Of a stretch of 64,000 bases of DNA, positions 63,994 to 64,000 are shown piece after piece; within the stretch, counting starts at the first letter, position 1; every line of letters starts with the position of its first letter. The stretch lies in assembly GCF_000621165.1 (NCBI RefSeq), contig NZ_JHZA01000001.1, positions 186,001 to 250,000 on the forward strand, read 5' to 3'. This DNA is from Enterovibrio calviensis DSM 14347. GTDB taxonomy: Bacteria > Pseudomonadota > Gammaproteobacteria > Enterobacterales > Vibrionaceae. The notes beneath the pieces were generated by a model. That model was not told the DNA's origin, made no database searches, and was given only the letters and a program-made list of their open reading frames with translations. The position numbers and the translations under genes are program-made.

Positions 63994-64000
63994 TTCAGTA

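Overview
The window looks like the chromosome of a marine gammaproteobacterium, most likely a member of the Vibrionaceae (Vibrio, Grimontia, Enterovibrio or Photobacterium type). The reasons are the rlmC/murQ pair, a lone Amt ammonium transporter behind what looks like a sigma-54/NtrC promoter, a DUF3087 protein, CreD, a MoxR/DUF58/Bat operon and a very large secreted GH19-type chitinase. The genus cannot be fixed from the sequence alone. No rRNA, tRNA, CRISPR array, IS element or prophage was seen. Most genes are dense with mixed GC content; the last kilobase (about 63.1-64.0 kb) is clearly more AT-rich and poor in genes.

Layout. 0-3.3 kb: partial rlmC, murQ, and a module of a small exported protein, an ECF sigma factor and an RskA-like anti-sigma factor. 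3.3-8.0 kb: NtrC/sigma-54-type control region and amt, an AraC regulator with a LysE-type exporter, and a CNNM/CBS protein. 8.0-15.6 kb: one leftward operon with its own LacI regulator, sugar-binding protein, two unusual permeases, a cytoplasmic GH63-type glycosidase and an MsmK/UgpC-type ATPase. It looks like a complete uptake and hydrolysis unit for an alpha-glycoside such as glucosylglycerate or a related osmolyte. 15.8-18.2 kb: an HTH-2TM protein, an orphan NusG/RfaH-like factor, and FosA with a GNAT acetyltransferase. 18.4-27.2 kb: a tricarboxylate-type system comprising a response regulator, a histidine kinase and an orphan periplasmic binding protein chained by ATGA-type overlaps, then a PrpF/GalD-like isomerase, TctC, a fused TctA-TctB permease and a universal stress protein. 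The same 11-bp-spaced direct repeat lies in front of both prpF and tctC.

27.2-43 kb: mostly accessory single genes. These include a vWA lipoprotein with an ECF sigma/anti-sigma pair, two SnoaL-like proteins, a secreted MBL-fold protein with a divergent LysR regulator, a DUF6506 protein, a trypsin-like protease with carbohydrate-binding modules, CreD, several unknown proteins and a decayed GFA-family gene. 43-50.4 kb: a MoxR-DUF58-DUF4381-vWA-vWA/TPR-BatD operon. 50.4-58.2 kb: a chemoreceptor, a third ECF sigma/anti-sigma pair next to a tandem DoxX protein, a cyanide-insensitive bd-type quinol oxidase (cioAB) behind a perfect FNR box, and a TauE/SafE permease. 58.3-62 kb: a tiny gene and a 1124-residue multidomain chitinase with a long structured leader. 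62-64 kb: two unknown genes and an AT-rich tail with a 14-bp inverted repeat.

Physiologically the window combines nutrient capture (ammonium, glycosides, tricarboxylates, chitin), surface and redox stress sensing (three ECF sigma/anti-sigma pairs, Bat operon, CreD, cioAB) and secreted hydrolases. The most unusual parts are the tricarboxylate system with its kinase-coupled binding protein and shared repeat motif, the permeases with extra domains, the orphan NusG paralog and the chitinase with an unexplained central domain.
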